DNA of 64,000 bases. It comes from Nocardioides sp. S5 (lineage in GTDB: Bacteria; Actinomycetota; Actinomycetes; Propionibacteriales; Nocardioidaceae). Below, piece by piece: positions 63,390 through 64,000 of the stretch. Position 1 is the first letter of the stretch. The number at the start of each line of letters is the position of its first letter. The notes under the pieces are model-generated. The model had not been told where the DNA came from. It ran no database searches and was given only the letters and a program-made list of their open reading frames with translations. Made by a program: the position numbers and the translations under genes. The stretch is taken from NCBI RefSeq assembly GCF_017310035.1, contig NZ_CP022296.1, forward strand, positions 4,588,001 to 4,652,000. Direction: 5' to 3'.

Positions 63390-64000
63390 ATGGGACTCAA
63401 GGACCTCCTCACCCCGGGCAGCGACGAGACGAAGAAGACCCGCGCCGCGCTCGACGCCGCCGACGACCCGCGGCCTGACCCGGGCGCGATCGACCGCCTC
63501 GTCGAGATGCTCATCGACGTCGGGCTCGACGGCCGCGGCCCGATCGACCCGGTCCGCGAGGTGGCCGACCGCGCGCTGACCAAGGCCGGCGGTGACCGCG
63601 AGAAGGCGATCGCCGCCGTGGCCCGCTCGACCACCTTCTTCGGCGCGGTCGGCGGCTTCGCCACCGGCCTGGGCGGCTTCATCACGATGCCGGTCTCGCT
63701 GCCGGTCAACGTCGCCGAGTTCTACCTCCAGGCCGTGCGGATGGTCGGCAGCGTGGCGACGCTGCGGGGGTACGACATCTCCGAGCCGCGCGTGCGCACC
63801 GCGGTGCTGCTCACGCTCGTCGGCTCGGACTCCGACGAGGTGCTCAAGAAGGCCGGGATGCAGGGCGCCGGGAGCCGCGTCACGGCGTACGCCCTCAAGG
63901 GCCTGCCGCCCGCAGCGCTGATGGTCGTCAACAAGGCGGTCGGCTTCCGACTCATGCGCGGGGTGAGCGAGAAGCTCCTCGCCCGCTTCGGCCGCGGCAT
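63390..64000 (+). CDS. EcsC-family protein, 3' truncated by window
   Basis: 203 residues visible: MGLKDLLTPGSDETKKTRAA, then a helical region with a hydrophobic stretch TTFFGAVGGFATGLGGFITM around residue 80-100 followed by VSLPVNVAEFYLQAVRM. This resembles EcsC-type membrane-associated proteins, uncharacterised outside the Bacillus ABC-transporter context. The frame stays open to base 64000. A TACGCT box is 6 bases before the ATG. It is divergent in function from the copper operon and starts 55 bases after its end. Confidence 0.65.
   Translation, partial: MGLKDLLTPGSDETKKTRAALDAADDPRPDPGAIDRLVEMLIDVGLDGRGPIDPVREVADRALTKAGGDREKAIAAVARSTTFFGAVGGFATGLGGFITMPVSLPVNVAEFYLQAVRMVGSVATLRGYDISEPRVRTAVLLTLVGSDSDEVLKKAGMQGAGSRVTAYALKGLPPAALMVVNKAVGFRLMRGVSEKLLARFGRG

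Overview
The window is chromosomal DNA from a very GC-rich actinobacterium, most likely a Nocardioides or close relative (Propionibacteriales). The evidence is the GC-rich third codon positions, many GTG and some TTG starts, several typically actinobacterial families (ANTAR regulators, DUF222/HNH 13E12 proteins, the CE1758/CE1759/SCO6745 flavin set, SCO-type small proteins), and many leaderless promoters in which a TANNNT-like -10 box ends 6 or 7 bases before the start codon. The genus is an inference. I see no tRNA or rRNA genes, insertion sequences, phage genes or CRISPR arrays; it reads as stable core and accessory chromosome.

Layout. 1-6046: the 3' part of a 2,4-dienoyl-CoA reductase, two ANTAR-domain regulators, a small secreted protein, an acyl-CoA ligase and a DUF1360 protein. 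6056-10683: a DoxX-like membrane protein divergent from a HELIORHODOPSIN, then a TerC-type membrane protein and a short-chain fatty acid transporter. 10684-11092 is the only gene-free stretch above 300 bases. 11093-16983: a lipoprotein, a rifampicin ADP-ribosyltransferase (Arr), a DUF222/HNH protein, the HrpB helicase and an alpha/beta hydrolase. 16985-20394: mixed housekeeping and hypothetical genes including a FabH-type ketosynthase and several very small proteins. 20587-27137: UDP-glucose dehydrogenase facing a four-gene, translationally coupled operon (sulfotransferase and three glycosyltransferases), probably for a surface glycan.

27179-33169: a GH1 beta-glucosidase and a pirin whose promoters overlap, then an ether-lipid-like module (AGPS-like FAD oxidase, TetR, glycerol-3-phosphate dehydrogenase). 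33170-39321: GlmS, a small actinobacterial protein behind a striking palindrome, a 41-aa protein, YceI, a DEAD-box RNA helicase and a double GNAT protein. 39495-49101: two OmpR-type response regulators without kinases, then a four-gene ABC export/lipoprotein-release-like system (two FtsX-type permeases, two ATPases) divergent from an atypical LuxR regulator. 49236-53566: an SDR with a zinc-ribbon insertion and no catalytic tyrosine, a HIT-like protein, a frameshifted ATPase/output-domain regulator, a VOC protein and a PRC-barrel protein.

53689-57803: a flavin-dependent three-gene operon (CE1758-like monooxygenase, CE1759-like FMN reductase, SCO6745-like protein), a secreted protein and a TPR protein. 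57896-59349: a glycerophosphodiesterase and a second atypical LuxR regulator paralogous to the first. 59559-63335: a complete copper-response operon (CsoR with its operator, CopZ, a membrane-anchored His-rich protein, CopA). 63390-64000: the 5' part of an EcsC-like gene running off the window.
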